Positions 12,676 through 24,420 of a stretch of DNA of 64,000 bases are shown in pieces. The position numbers and the translations under genes are program-made. Origin of the DNA: Emydura subglobosa (Eukaryota; Chordata; Testudines; Chelidae); the NCBI GenBank assembly GCA_007922225.1, contig ML679946.1, forward strand, positions 90,778,394-90,842,393. The letters run 5' to 3'. The notes under the pieces are model-generated. The model saw only the letters and a list, made by a program, of their open reading frames with translations. It searched no databases and was not told the DNA's origin. The stretch's first letter is position 1. Each line of letters starts with the position of its first letter.

Positions 12676-13009
12676 TACTTTACGTTTTACATTCTTATCA
12701 TTTACAAATTTTAACAAAATGTACACTCTCACACTATCTCTCTGTTAAGCATCTCTGAATCATTCTGATTTTCTAATTATACAACCAAATTCATAACAAC
12801 TTGGTCATCTGGCTGCCCATTAGTTGCAATGGCTGTGTCTGGTCACTTTCATATCTTTGAGTCTTCTTTTTCTTGTTCCATATCTGCCATCTGTAGAGTT
12901 TGCTCTGTTGATTTCGGAGGAACAAACTGTAGCTGTTGACAGTTTCTTTTGAACTCCTCACTGTCAGTCTAGATTGCATATGATCTGGGTGATTAATTCT
13001 TTTTCTTTA

Positions 13010-13560
13010 TGAGTGCTGGAGTTGTCCATCCTTTTTCTCCATCCAATTTGTCTTGAACATGGCCACCAAGTTCTAGTTGCATCAGTTCTCTAAGTGAGTG
13101 ACTTCTGTTGTAAAAGTGTTCAAAAGTTTTTATAAGATTTGGCTGCTCTATTTCATGTCGGATCATTTTGGAAATAGATTCTTTTCCAAAGTTGGAACAG
13201 TAGTTCTGTGCTTTTTCCCCATCAGAAGTTGTGCTGGACTGTATCCATTAGCTGCTGTTGGCATTGATCTGTAAGTCAGAAGAGCAAGGAATGGATCTTC
13301 TTGCTGTAGAATTTTCTTGGTTCTCTTTACATTTCTCTCAGAACCTCGTCATTTGTTTTTGGGTAATGTGGGCTGCTAGTAATATGATCAAAATCATATT
13401 TTGTTCAGAATAGCTTAAATTCTGGTGTTGTGAATTGTGGCCATTGCCTGTCACTAGTTGTTCTGGAATACTGAAGGAAGCAAAAGTGCACTTCATTTCC
13501 TCAGTAACACTGTGGCATTTTGTGTCTTTTAAGTACATTAGTTTTCTATACAAGGAAAAA
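13010..13560 (-). pseudogene. gypsy integrase core (fragment)
   Basis: On the minus strand, frames read through the retroviral-type integrase core: ...FASFSIPEQLVTGNGHN... followed by ...LLAAHITQKQM... The first block is where integrases have the second catalytic Asp in a D-N-G context; here that Asp is Gly, so the copy is catalytically dead. Downstream (toward 13000) out-of-frame pieces continue the spacer after the core. The function would have been strand transfer of the cDNA into the genome. Stops and frame changes separate every piece. Confidence 0.75.
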
Positions 13561-13681
13561 TAGTCATTGTGACCAGGTGATGATGTCTAAATTTGCATAA
13601 ATCTGCAGCTAGTGTCTTCCATGGTCTATCTGGTTAAATTGTTGATACTCTATATGGTTCAGCATTGTCTGTTAAGATTAT

Positions 13682-14030
13682 TTATATTGGATCTCCTTTC
13701 AAAAGTCCAATATCACCAAATACTCTGTTGAGTTTTTCCACCTTTCTCACTAGCCCCAACATAGCTGCCATGCTTTGGCTGTGAATATTGTTGGTCTTTG
13801 ATCCTTTGATCACATGCAGTTTGAATGCAAAGTTTTTTTTTCTGTAAGTTGTTTTTGTGGTGAACCGTCCTATGTAGTTAAGAATATCTCTAGAACTAGT
13901 CAGGGCTGTGTCGGGTGATTTCAGCTCTGGAAGGGTTTGAAGGCGATTGTAAGTCCTTTCTGACATGACTGTTATGTCTGCTCCTGAGTTAATTTTAAAG
14001 TCAGTAGTCCTTCTATGTCAGTTTCACTCT
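13682..14030 (-). pseudogene. gypsy aspartic protease and start of pol (fragment)
   Basis: The minus frame enters the protease as FKINSGADITVMSERTYN. Retropepsins have D-[ST]-G-A at this place; here the Asp is Asn, which would abolish cleavage. The frame continues for about 90 codons through a region ending VFGDIGLLKGDPI, then breaks. In this group of elements that segment leads into reverse transcriptase, which is deleted here. Confidence 0.8.
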
Positions 14031-14119
14031 CCAGGCAGGCTGTGTGTCATCACATGATAGATCCCAGAAATGATGGCTCTTGGGCAGGTATAGTTTTAAG
14101 TTCCCTGACTGAATTGGTA

Positions 14120-14830
14120 CAGCAAACAGCCTCAATTTATGTCCATATTTAGTACATTTATTACATCTTGTGCCTTTCGCTGAACATACATTTCTTGCGT
14201 TCTGATTTTTTCTCACACGTCTTGTGCATTTAGTCTAAAAAATTTCATAGTTAGCTTAGAATTTGTCCCTCTTAGCCTCAGGGGTCTTATGAGTATTACT
14301 TTTAGCATTCATGCTGTGTCTGTTGACAGCTTCTAAGCTAGTTTCTGTTTTTTCAAGTTTGGCAAGTTGCTTTTGGTTTTGCTATTTTACCAGCTCAGAC
14401 TGCTTTGCTATTTGAATAGCTGTGAGTAGGATTAAGTCTGTTTTTAACTGTAGCTGCTGTGAAAGATTTTTAGCCCTATGACTAATCTATCTCTGATATC
14501 TTCATGTTTCACAGGCCCAAAATCACAGTTTCTTGTCAATGCATGTAAAGCGCTGAAAAAAATGTTAACAGATTCCCCTGGTTATTGAATTCTCTGCTGA
14601 AAACATGCCCTTTCATAAACCATATTTCTCTGAGGCATAACGTATGCATCAAACAGAGCCAGAACCCTTTCACAGTCATCTTTGTGACTGTCTTCAGCAT
14701 AAATTAAAGATGATACCAGAATATCTCCAGTTTCCTTGTGGAGTTTGGTTGCAATGCAAAATCTTGCAAAATGCTGCTTCCATTCTGTCAAAACTGAAGT
14801 TTCCTGGGACACTGAAGAGTGACATGAGTG
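14120..14830 (-). pseudogene. gypsy gag with zinc knuckle (decayed)
   Basis: From the upstream end on the minus strand: a capsid-like segment (WKQHFARFCIATKLHKETGD, then ...ALFDAYVMPQRNMVYERA, FQQRIQ, PGESV, CDFGPVKHEDIRDRLVIGL) that matches the Ty3/gypsy gag pattern, then, after several stops, a CCHC-like knuckle CNKCTKYGHKLRLF in which the last Cys position is Phe. The gag would package the RNA. Multiple in-frame stops show that it is no longer translated as one protein. Confidence 0.8.
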
Positions 14831-14952
14831 ATCTTGTAACCTTTGTTGCTTTATTTTTTCTGTTTGTTTGTAACCTTTGTTGCTACTTTCCTTCTCTTTC
14901 TGTTCTCCTCTGTGTTGATTCTGGACACTTTGTGATCAGTGTGGATACCAGT

Positions 14953-15668
14953 GAGACATGGTACGCCCAATTTGCAGATCAATAAGGTTTAATGTGCAAG
15001 GTTTTCTATAAATATACTAGTTAGATACAAAGCCCAAAATTAACTACAATATATCATACTCACTAAGCCTGGAGAGCTAAGCAGTTACTCAGAAGGCTGG
15101 ATACAGGAACAGCTTTCTTTAGGGGCCCTGCCAGGGAGTCAGTGGATCCTCTGGTCCAACCAGCAGCACCTCCCACAGAGTCAGGTGTTGATGAAGCACC
15201 CCCCTTTGTCTAAGTGGTGATTACTTATACCCTTCCATAAACAACCTTCACCTAATTATCTCTCTCATTATCATATATGCTAATTACCTACATTGGGTTT
15301 CCATCCTTAACTGCATTCCATTCTCACCATAATAATTGGGGTTGTCAAAACAACATCTCGTGATAGGAGGGGTGGAGTAAAAATATGCCCCTTGGTAATG
15401 AAACAGTGTACCCCCAGACGTTCAAGGATAATTTGTTGTTCCCATCACCATTATCTATGTGTAGCTGCAAGCATACAGTATCTGTATTTTGTCTTATTAT
15501 GTGCTGTACTATGCAGAAACTGAGACATCTATAAGGTTATTCAGTCTCTGTCAATGGGATGATGTCGTGCTACAGGGGTCAGAATAGCCAAGCAAGCAAC
15601 TGAAGCTATGCTAGGCCTGTAGAACAGTGATCAAGCAACTCAAATTGTACTGAGCTCCAACACTCTAG
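14953..15668 (-). mobile_element. LTR-like insertion inside the gypsy element
   Basis: Not part of the expected gypsy layout. On the minus strand it has a TATA-like GGGTATAAGTAATC near 15220 and an ATTAAA-type signal near 14990 next to CCTTATTGATCTGC, as in an LTR. Start and end are approximate and no target duplication was identified. It could instead be a leader region of the element itself. Confidence 0.45.
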
Positions 15669-15687
15669 TACCAGTTAGGCTGTCTTC

Positions 15688-15876
15688 ATGTCATGTACTT
15701 CATATGGACTAGTTACAGAGCTTCTATCCTAGAGATACACATGAAGATGTGTTCTATTTAAGACACTTTAACATGCTACCAGCTATGACTGTTCTCAGCA
15801 TAGGTAAGGTATGTTACACCTGGCACCGCTACAAGCTAAGTATTATAATACAGTTTAACATTTCATTATATGCTGT
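15688..15876 (-). repeat. 5' LTR of the gypsy element
   Basis: Matches 12488-12675 over its length with perhaps one difference in six bases, meaning an old insertion. In the minus orientation it lies upstream of gag. Confidence 0.8.
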
Positions 15877-15884
15877 GATGAGGT

Positions 15885-16040
15885 AGGAAAGTGCTATTAT
15901 TGCCATTTGACAGATGGGCAACTGAGGTACAGAGAGACTAAGTGAGTTGCCCAAGTCCATACACAAAGTCTCTGGTGGAACAGGGACTTGAAACCAGATC
16001 TTCCAAGCCCTGAGCTAGTGCCCTAACCACTGGAACATAT
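15885..16040 (-). repeat. MIR-type SINE (minus)
   Basis: Reverse orientation MIR core: 'ccatttgacagatgggcaactgaggtacagagagactaagtgagttgcccaagtc' followed by 'ggaacagggacttgaaaccagatct' and 'ccctaaccactgga'. Confidence 0.85.
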
Positions 16041-16194
16041 TTCCTTTTGTGATGTTGTATGATTGAAATATAACCATGTCTAACATTGTTGCTACCTCTG
16101 TTATACAACTGCAACAAAATTTATGCAAAGTATGTCATGTAAGGCGTCAATGGAAAAACTATGATTAGCTAAATATGATTACCTTGTTATATGT

Positions 16195-17020
16195 TGTCGT
16201 GGGCTTGCCACACCCCAGTGTGGGCATCAGTTCACATACGCGCAGTAGGGGAGGGGAAAAGGCCGTGGATTTACGCCTATTACATTAGGTTCTCTTCTGG
16301 AGTGGCCTAACGGTCTGAGTTAGCAGGGTGGCCCTGTAATCAGGACTGCGTTGCCTAATGGCCAGAGTCAGTAGTGTGGCCTCCCCCGTCGGGGCTGTGT
16401 GGCCTAATGGCCAGAGTCAGTGAAACAACCCCCTGCATCGGGGCAGCGTGGCCTAGTTGCCCATTGAGGTAGTGGGGCACCACCTTTGGGGGTGCAGCAC
16501 CCAGGGTAGGGGGGCTCAGGCCCATCCTGCTCCTCTGAGCCCCAGCCCAGGGCCCTGTCAGTGTTAGGGTTGTTGGTCACCGAGTCAGCGGGGCTCCACC
16601 CAAAACACACTGACAGTGACTTCTCATCCCCCTTTTATACTCTTTGGGCCCCCTGGGCTACCTCCTACCCTGTCGTCATCAGCGACGCTTCACGATCCTC
16701 TGTGTTCTGTGGGGTCCCCCATCTGTGTGTGGCCCCCATCATCTCAGTCCCTTTTTGGTGCTTGCCTGACGGCCTGGGCTCTGGTTGGGACTTGGAGGCA
16801 TTTGGCTGTGCCCCAGCATCTGCAGCGGTCACCTGGTGAGGGCCAGCAGCATGCTTCCTCCCTGGTCAACCGTCTGCCCCAACTGAGCTGAGTGACTGGC
16901 TTTTATACCCCCCTTCCTCGCTCAGCATGCCCAGCAAAGTAAGGGGGGCGTGGCCTCTTCAGCCTGTAATGTGTCCGTAACCCTCGCTATACCAATGCGG
17001 GGCTGATATGCCCTGTCACA
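16195..17020 (-). mobile_element. Solo LTR (826 bp, GC-rich) nested in another LTR
   Basis: Read on the minus strand it begins TGTGACAGGG and ends CACGACA. It is flanked by TATGT (16190-16194) and TATGC (17021-17025), a near-perfect 5-bp target duplication. A minus TATA box (GGTATAAAAGCC) lies near 16900. The block at about 16553-16617 is shared with the element at 7145-8455. The 'gcctaatggccagagtcagt' string recurs three times near 16310-16440, a small internal tandem pattern. Confidence 0.75.
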
Positions 17021-17222
17021 TATGCATATATCATTTTGTATCTGAAATACAGATTTTGTATCTGAAGTTATAGACATTGACTATGTACTGGCATTCTGCA
17101 TATATGCTGCATTCCTGAGGCATCCCTACCAGGTAAAATCTACATTGAAAACAGACAGCCCATTCTGAATGGACTATGCAAGTTAATGGTCTGTTTAAGG
17201 ACACTTAGCTCATACAATAGAC

Positions 17223-17486
17223 CAGGGGTGGGGAACGTCTGGCCCGCGGGCCGTATAAGGCCCACAAAATCATTTGGTCCGGCCCGCGGGACCATTTGGT
17301 CCGGCCCTGGCGGCGGCGGCGGGGGGAATTCGGCGGCGGCGCAGTTTCACGGTGGTGGGGTTCCCGGGGGGGCAGTGCCCGCCGCCGAAACCCTGCCGCC
17401 GTTTGCCCCTTTTCGGCGGCGGACACTCAGCCGTCTTCTGCGTACCACCATCAGGCCCTTCGCAGAAAAAAGGTTCCCCACCCCTG
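17223..17486. mobile_element. Non-autonomous hAT element, 264 bp
   Basis: Inverted termini CAGGGGTGGGGAAC / GTTCCCCACCCCTG, with perfect 8-bp duplications CAATAGAC at 17215-17222 and 17487-17494. The CAGGGGTGGG terminus is typical of the Charlie-type hAT group. The interior is GC-rich with GGCCCGCGGG and GGCGGC repeats. Five overlapping open frames here (up to 142 codons) are GC-driven artefacts. Confidence 0.93.
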
Positions 17487-18365
17487 CAATAGACCATAGA
17501 AGACGCCTGTCCCCACCTGATGGGCCTCCTGGTGAACGTTTTAGACAGAACATGGACAATAGCTGCTCTCATGACTCAACAAAGCACGCAAGGACATGTG
17601 ACTTGCTCATGTGACCCTAGACTCTATCTTGTGTCTGTAAAATTCCACGAACTAAGATTAAAAGCATCCACACACATGGGAGAAAGTATATAAGGCAGCT
17701 TCACCATCTCCATTTTGTCTTCATTTCCTGTTTCATTCCTCTAGACAGAATTTTTAACAAGGAAGCTTTAAACAAGGACTGATGACCCCCAACCTGTTTG
17801 GATCATTTCCAGAGACTTTGCAAATTGGCAATTTATTCCGCCACTGTCACAAAACTGATTCAAGAACTTTGCAATAATTGTGTGTATGTGATTCTTTGAC
17901 CATTTTGACTCTCTCTTCTTTCTTTTCACTATGAATAAACCTTTCTATATTAGATACCAGAGGACTGATAGCCGCGTGATTATTGGGTAAGAACTGAGTT
18001 ATATATTGACCTGGCTGTCTGGCTGATCTCTTAGGACTGGAAGAACCCTTCATTTGATTAAGTTGGTTTTAAATAACCACTCATCTTAAAATCTAATGTC
18101 TGGGTGGTGTAAGAAGGGCTAGCATATCTAAGGAGATTGCTTTTCTGATTTCTTATCAACTAGTGTGGTAAGACAGAAATTTACTTTTATTGCTGGCTTG
18201 GTATATCTTATGGAAGAATAACCACCAGTCTGGGGAGGATCTGCCCCATTTCTCAGCAGTTTGTCCTAAATCTGGTAATCTGAGCTGTGACCCACTGAAG
18301 CACGGTGACACCTTTCTCATTTACTAGGTGATGAAGCCTGGTTGCCCTTTGACATTTTCAGCCCT

Positions 18366-18498
18366 ATAGGCACACAGGAATTGCTTGAATAGATGAGTTC
18401 CAAGATCCATTTAGTCCAGTATCCTGTCTCCGACAGTGGCCAGTACTAGATGCTTCCAAGGACTGTGCAAGAAACCACACAAGAAGCAGTTGTAGGAA
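18366..18498 (-). mobile_element. CR1 LINE 3' fragment (minus)
   Basis: Reverse complement of a CR1 3' UTR: 'agatccatttagtccagtatcctgtctccgacagtggccagtactagatgcttcc' corresponds to the '+' version seen at about 48830-48900. Confidence 0.85.
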
Positions 18499-19607
18499 AA
18501 AATGGAAAGCAACACAGACAACTGTGCAAAGGACAGAACCTCCTGTGCACAGACTGTGTGTGCATACAGCACTGAACTGCAAAGCAGGTCTCTGATGAGA
18601 GCGGTCTACTGTATCAGGACTAGTTCTGGTCAGGTGCTGGTCACATGTAAGAGGTCAAGTTACCTGTGTCAACGTTGTAAAATCACTTAGGGCAAGTAGT
18701 CACTTCATAAAAGTGGGACTTCCAACACAGGGTTCACTTCTAGTCTCTCAGTGATTGAAAAGAATTTATTAGAATGAGTCTGCTATGATCCTTAATTAAA
18801 ATACTAATTGTTCCTAGAGACTGGGGGTCTTGTTCTTTCTGTCATGTTCAGTATAATAAGAGAACTGGGTTCTACAGCTTGGGCTGTGGTATGAATTTCC
18901 ATTTGTCCTTTTGGATGACTTTTGCATAAAGGGTTGATTATAAGGAAATGTGAAAGCTGGTGTCAGAATAATTTCTCCAAGCCTTTGATGTGATCTTTTA
19001 AAAATGGATCTTGACATTCTTTCTTATTCTCCTGCTCCTTTTCTCCCCCTCTGCTTATGTTCAGCCTTAATGCCGAGTGACAAATATAATTGGGATAATA
19101 CTCCCTTAAAATTCTTCAGGTGGGGCCAATCTGGTCTCACATAGACAGCTGGGAGTGCCAAACTCAACTCCTTCTGTCCACTCTCCTGATACCAGTGGAG
19201 GTTGAGAGACCATTGTGGAAGGAATACAATTCCACCAACAGGCATACATCTCAGTGTCATAGGTAAAATCCATGTTCAACTCCTGCTCGCCAGGCTAGCT
19301 GGATATGGAACCATCACAGAAGTGACCTAGCTCTAGAAGGAAGCTTCATGCTGCCATGTAGGTTATCCATGTTCAAATCTGGACTTGATCCCTTCATTCT
19401 GGAGGCCAACAGAGATGACAGCTCCAGGAGGAGGGAAGCGCAACATGATGCTTAGCACCCATTCGCTATGTCAGTTTGGGTGGGAAGCTGTGATCTGGAA
19501 GGAGCTTTGTTCCTTCCCTACTACATGTTAGGCAGCCTCTTGAGAGGAACTGGGCCCTTATTGCTGATGGGCCCAGTTGTATGTGCTGTCGGACATTAGC
19601 CATCTGT
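18499..19607. other. No recognised feature
   Basis: No supportable gene or repeat end; open frames are below 80 codons and lack motifs. Confidence 0.4.
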
Positions 19608-20665
19608 GATGGAAAACAATGTGGGCCTGCAATGAATCAGTAAGGTTAATGCCGCAGACCGATCTGCATGGTTCCTAGGGTGCAACTATAATAATTACAA
19701 AGGCTTGGATATGCGGGGAGTGGAAGTGAAACGGTAACTGTGTGAGGTTGGAAAGACTTAACAGTGGATTACATGAATCTCTCCCAAAATAGGCTTGTTT
19801 TATTCTGTTTACAGTAGGGCAACATTTAATACATAGCAACCACCATGTTTAATGAAATGACTTGTATTTAGATTTTCTATAGGATAAATATGAAATTGGA
19901 GAATTAGGGTGAGCTCATGTTTGGTTAAGGAAATAAGTGTTGTAAAGAAAGGCCCTGCCTAGCAAGTAGAAGAAAGGCCTTGAAAATAGTGAGTTATAAG
20001 GTTAGAAGGAATGAAGTATGGAGGATGTCCAGTTCAAAGAATAGCTAATAAGGGGAGGTTTCCAAAAAGAAGGCCTCTGACTGATAGGAGTGATTGCAGG
20101 TGGTTTTAAATAAGACAAAGAGAATCTGTCTTAAAATGAGCCAACATGGCTCTTCCCACCCCACATACCAGTGTTATCTCAAAAAATAGGGCCTATGTGA
20201 ACCCAGGTGCAAAGGAAACACAGTTGGTCAGCAAGAAGGCGGGGAGGAAAAGGACTTGGGAAGGAAGGAGGTTTTAAATCTTAGTGGGATTAAGACTGTA
20301 AATAAGGGTGAACTGTCTCAGATTGGTTTTTAGCTGAAGTCAGTAACTGGAAGTGACATCACTTGTTTGTTTAAGGGTATAAAAATAAACTCTTAAAGGG
20401 TTCATTGTTCATACTTGTCTATCCTCACTGGAGCCATCTACGATGGGTCTAAGCATGTCTGGGTTTAGCCTGTGTGTAAGTAACATGATCAAATGCTTAT
20501 AAATGTTTTGTTACTCTTTGGATGTGGTAAATTGCTTATTATTTAAGTTTTTAGGCATATTTAGAGCAATTGTGTAAATACCACTTGGCCTTTGGAATTA
20601 ATAAAGGCATTTATAGTTAAATTAGTGTTGTGGTAATACCCTGCATAAATGATAATAATTCCAGC
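19608..20665 (+). mobile_element. Probable LTR (+)
   Basis: Promoter and polyadenylation signals are spaced as in an LTR: TATAAAAA at 20378-20385, AATAAA at 20600-20605, then a GTTGTGGTAATACCC block close to the 3' end. It begins near TGTGATGG at 19608. No target duplication was confirmed, so both ends are approximate. Confidence 0.55.
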
Positions 20666-20867
20666 ATTTTCTCTTTACGCTACACTCTAAAGGAAAACTG
20701 TCATCTCTTTTTCCCCATTATTCAAAACCTAGGGTTATTTGGAGGCCCATAGGCCTTTGGGATCTTGTCACCTCAAACTGGCGGGGTTGGACCCAGCTAC
20801 TTCTGTGTACCTTTGGGCAATGAGTATGATTATGACTTGCACTATTATTACTGTTTATTATTTACAG

Positions 20868-20965
20868 TGCAGCAGCACCCAAAACGTATTAGGTGGTATA
20901 CCAACATCTAGAAAAGCATGGTCCCTGCCCGCAAAGAGCTTACAATCAAAGAAGACAAACAGACA
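20868..20965 (+). repeat. CR1/L3-like LINE tail fragment
   Basis: Contains 'catggtccctgcccgcaaagagcttacaatcaaag', the same motif as the fragments near 6862, 30540 and 48950. Confidence 0.55.
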
Positions 20966-21237
20966 AAGGGTAGGGCAAAGGGATACAACATACAAGATGA
21001 GTGCTCAAGGTGTTAATTGGATAGATGGGGTAGTTCTGGTATCTCTTAATCCACCTATTTCCTCTAGTAGCCACAGTTAAAAGCAGTTAACTTGAAAATG
21101 TACAACTCCAACATCCTGATCCAATTATGATGATGTAAGGATTATTAAAAATAGATTTCATATTTGTATCACCATGCCTTACTGCCATGGCACTATCACC
21201 ATGCAATACTGAAGCAATGCAGTAGCAAAAAAGAGGA

Positions 21238-21450
21238 TGCATCTAGTGGTTGAAACAGGCGCCTGGCAGCCTCCTGGCTTCTATTCCTGGCTCTGCCACT
21301 GACTTGAAATGGTGGCATTGGGACAGTCACTTAACCTCTCTGTCCCTCCATTTCCCTTCTGTAAAAGAAATAGAGTTCTCACCTCTGACAAGAATGTTAG
21401 GAAACTGAGTGACTGAATGTTTGTAAAATGTTCTGAGGTCCTTGCACTAT
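21238..21450 (+). repeat. MIR-type SINE
   Basis: 'attcctggctctgccactgacttg' followed by 'agtcacttaacctctctgtccctccatttcccttctgtaaaa' matches the MIR core on +. Confidence 0.82.
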
Positions 21451-22309
21451 TTGGCCCACAGTTTAAGACTCTAGAGACTATCTATTGACAGTGCATAGGT
21501 TTAGCATTTGTGACCTTTTTGTCTTGATTGCCGTTGTCTGTCAGCAGGATGAGGAACATAGCATGGTAACATGGCACCTCGGTGCTTTGATATACTGTAA
21601 TACAAGCTCTAGAATGCAAATTAAACTATGGTGATTTATGACTTCTGGGCTCTTGGAGCACAAATCAGTTCCCCCTTGGGATACACACCTCTTCTTAGCG
21701 TAGGTCATTCACATAATGCTAGTAATTTGTAGAACTTCTTTGTACGAATGTGCTCTGAAAAAAACAGTTTCTTTTGTTTTAAAAACAGATGGAGAGATTG
21801 AAATGCATAAGGGTGTTTGCAGAGGCACATAGTGCACAATATTTAAAGTCACGCACCAACCTATCTAGCATATCAACCAAGTTCACTCTTCTTCAGCTGT
21901 TCTGTGAGGCTGGGATTTTCAAAGGAATTGAAGGGAGTCTGGTACTCACTTTTCACTGAAATTCAATGCACCTTGGATACCTAAGTCCCTTCAGCACTTT
22001 TCAAAATTCCAAAGCGCTATACATCAAATTAAAAAACATATCAGTGCAATTTTAATGTTGCACCATTAGGGCTTGAGCCTGCTCCCATTTAAGTCAATGA
22101 TTCCTGATTTCAATGGGAGCAGGATTGGGACAATAAAGTCTCAAAATGCCAGGAAGATAATTATCCATTAGTAGTTGTATGGTGGTAGTGTCCAAACGCT
22201 GCATACAGGAGGGATCCCTTTGTGCTAGGCACTGCACAGACATTCCCAGGAGGTGCTCTGAACTTTCCAGGATCAGGTCCTATCGATAGATATGAAATTT
22301 CTAGGATTC
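21451..22309. other. No gene; short palindromic and L3-like fragments
   Basis: At 22068-22140 the blocks 'tgctcccatttaagtcaatga' and 'tttcaatgggagcaggat' form a short inverted repeat typical of small amniote MITE relics. At about 22180-22240 lies another L3-like scrap ('gtgctaggcactgcacaga'). Confidence 0.5.
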
Positions 22310-22765
22310 ACCACACCTTAAGTACCGAAGGCCATTCAATCTGGTATCCTGCCTCTGAGGCTACATCTACGCTGTAAGCAAAGGACGTGATTCCTGTGCT
22401 CCTATACACATGCATTGACTCTCCTCGAGTTAGCATCAGTATAAATAGCACCAGAGGCACAGCTGAGCCGTGTTGAGTACAAACCTGCCAGAAATCGATG
22501 GGTATGTACCTCTGCCACTACCAGTGCTACCACGGCTACACTGCTATTTATACTCGCCCTAGTTCGATGAGAGTTAGTGTGAATATGTGCACACAAGCAG
22601 GTGAACCATACCCCTAACTTGCAGTGTAGAAGGAGCCAGAGTGACCAACATCTGATGTTTCAGTGGAAGGTGAACCTCCCCGCACAACTGTGCATCTAGG
22701 CCACTGTGCAGTGCTGTATGTGGAAGGAGAATTCCTTCCTGACCCCTACAGCAACTAGTGTATGC
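22310..22765 (-). mobile_element. CR1 LINE 3' fragment (minus), split by a MITE
   Basis: Left part 'ggccattcaatctggtatcctgcctctga' and right part 'agagtgaccaacatctgatgtttcagtggaag' join into one continuous reverse CR1 tail once 22359-22637 is removed. The MITE therefore inserted after the CR1. Confidence 0.8.
22359..22637. mobile_element. Palindromic MITE, about 279 bp, inside CR1
   Basis: Termini GGCTACATCTAC on the left and GTAGAAGGAGCC on the right (reverse complement GGCTCCTTCTAC). The inverted symmetry extends deep inside: 'agtataaatagca' on the left and 'tgctatttatact' on the right, with flanking pieces also complementary. Nearly the whole element can fold into one hairpin. The target duplication is 2-3 bp at most and could not be fixed. 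The superfamily is not certain (Harbinger-like on termini). Confidence 0.8.
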
Positions 22766-23034
22766 TCTGAAGCTTGAAATTTGATTATCCTCATCTCTTG
22801 CTATGCCAGCTACAAAATGTGAGTTTTGTTCAGCTCCAGCTGCAGTATTGAGCTCTATGGCCCCTTGCAGCTGTGAATGCCTCAGGATGACAGCATGTAA
22901 TGTGAATAAGTATTTTCTTGCCACAAATATGACAAACTGTGCCGCCAGTGCTCAATAATACAGGCCAAGACAATGCATAGTGATAAAATGCGACCAAAGA
23001 ATAAAATAGCTGAACTCAGGTTCTGAACTAATTT

Positions 23035-23110
23035 ATACTGGTGTAAATCTGAAGTCACTCCACTGACTTCAATGGAGGTATGACAGTGTAAGTGAGATCT
23101 GGACCTTGGA
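23035..23110. repeat. Short palindromic MITE relic
   Basis: 'ggtgtaaatctgaagtcactccactgacttcaatgg' followed by 'tgacagtgtaagtgagatctgg'; the same family as 63543-63638 and 49535-49620, with inverted GGTGTAAAT-type ends around a TTGACTTCAATGG core. Confidence 0.6.
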
Positions 23111-23854
23111 CTGTTTACCAATCATTGATAATAGCAAGGATAGTTTTATAACAAGATGCTGGTCCTTCCATAATTAAATTTGATGCTAACTTCCCATTAA
23201 AGCACAAGATGATGAAAAAGGGGCAATTTAGAATATCTTACCCACACTGAGTAGTACCTTACTCCACAAGTAGTCCATTGACTACTCATCATGTCAGGTA
23301 CTCTCTGATGTAAGAATATCATCCCTACTTCTCAGCATAGTACTCATTTAATAAACAGCATCCATTTCAGTCCAGACCAGCCTACAGGTAATGGGACCTG
23401 ATTAAAAACACAAGATTTATGGAGCCAAATATTGCTCCAGTTACATCCTAATCAAACAAATGATATACCTGGAGTGGCCCAGGCGTAACCACGGGTAGAA
23501 TTTTATCTGAGGATATTTATTTCACTAATTTCTCTTTCTCGGTTAACATGGTTTTGTTTTGTCTTTGTATTGTTGATGGACCTTGTCTGGTTGCACCAGC
23601 TAGGTTACTTTACAACCCAGCATGTAACGGATACATTCTGTTTTGACATGTTACAGAGGGGTGCATTACACAGCAAATTATACAAGTGTAATTTTCTATC
23701 TTTTAGTATAAAAGTGACCTGTTTTTTTACCTTGTCTACAAGAAGATATTGGCCAACAATCATACTTGGATTTTATAAATAAATTACCTAGAGCAAGACA
23801 GTAATTTTTCACTGCGTGCTGAGAGATCTACATAGCAGGATAAGGCTCTAACTG
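23111..23854. other. No recognised feature
   Basis: AT-rich, no motif-bearing frame. Confidence 0.4.
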
Positions 23855-24420
23855 CATTGTTGTAGCCTATAGGTCAAATTATGGGTTCAAAATTAACTTT
23901 TAAGCCTAAAGATAAGATATGGGTATAAGACAGGAATGCAAGAGGCCTATAGGCCCCAAAACCTGTCAGACATTAGTTTAAGCATTTATGATAAGGAAGT
24001 TAGGCCTATTAAATCTTACCATAAATAAGCTGACGAACAGTGAGCCTAAGTCACAAGATGGCACGAAATATAATTTTGCAATAAAGAATTCTGCTGAAAT
24101 TGTGCGTACAATGCTGACAGGTAACCTCAAAACATCAGTTGATTCCTGTTTGGGCATTTTAGGATAGGAATGTCAGCAGATATTCAGTAGCATAATTGTT
24201 ATTATGTATCAATGTACATGCTAATAAGTTTGAGATAATTAATGTACTAAATGACAGAGGATAAGGACACCCCGACACTATCAGGGCGAGGATGTTAGTT
24301 TTGGGCAAAGGAGTCTGAACACTCTTATAACACTGACAGAGCAGAAGGACCATTGAGGACATGGAATATAACAGCAAAGACTGAGTGAAGTCCCCTTCAG
24401 CACTCTCTGGATAGGGGCAG
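23855..24420 (+). mobile_element. Probable ERV-like LTR
   Basis: Begins near TGTTGTAGCCTATAGG, contains a GAATTCTGC block after AATATAATTTTGCAATAAAG (AATAAA near 24081), and ends in a region rich in short LTR-like blocks. This is recognised by style only. There is no clear target duplication, and the boundaries could be off by 100 bp or more. Confidence 0.5.

Larger units (their letters stand above)
12488..15876 (-). mobile_element. Deleted Ty3/gypsy LTR retrotransposon
   Basis: Two direct repeats of about 185 bp (12488-12675 and 15688-15876) share the run from GAACTAGTTACAGAGCTTC-type sequence to TTTAACATTCCATTA; read on the minus strand each starts TGTAATG or its variant and ends CATGACA, as an LTR should. 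Between them, on the minus strand, lie gag, a zinc knuckle, protease and an integrase core in the gypsy order. Reverse transcriptase and RNase H, which should lie between protease and integrase, are missing, so the element has a large internal deletion. A foreign LTR-like block sits at about 14953-15668, between the upstream LTR and gag. All frames carry stops. Confidence 0.85.
16050..18330 (+). mobile_element. ERV-like LTR, interrupted by two later insertions
   Basis: Without the insertions (16195-17020 and 17223-17486) this leaves about 1.2 kb with LTR signals on +: a TATA box GTATATAAGG at 17687-17696, a CCATTTTGTCTTCA block shared with the LTRs at 5130 and 57770, AATAAA at 17934-17939, and then a 3' part ending in CTGATCTCTTAGGACTGG and a GGGGAGGATCTGCCCC block. 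The overall plan and several blocks match the 4705 and 57265 LTRs, so it belongs to a related but distinct family. The insertion order is clear: this LTR came first, then the two elements inside it. Confidence 0.75.

Noticed and set aside
16195..17020. CpG island with a host promoter
   Set aside because: TG...CA ends and target duplication show that it is a solo LTR; the GC content is that of the element.
17186..17614. 142-codon + frame and several overlapping frames
   Set aside because: They read through the GC-rich interior of a hAT element and its junctions; repeated GGC/GCC codons explain the openness.
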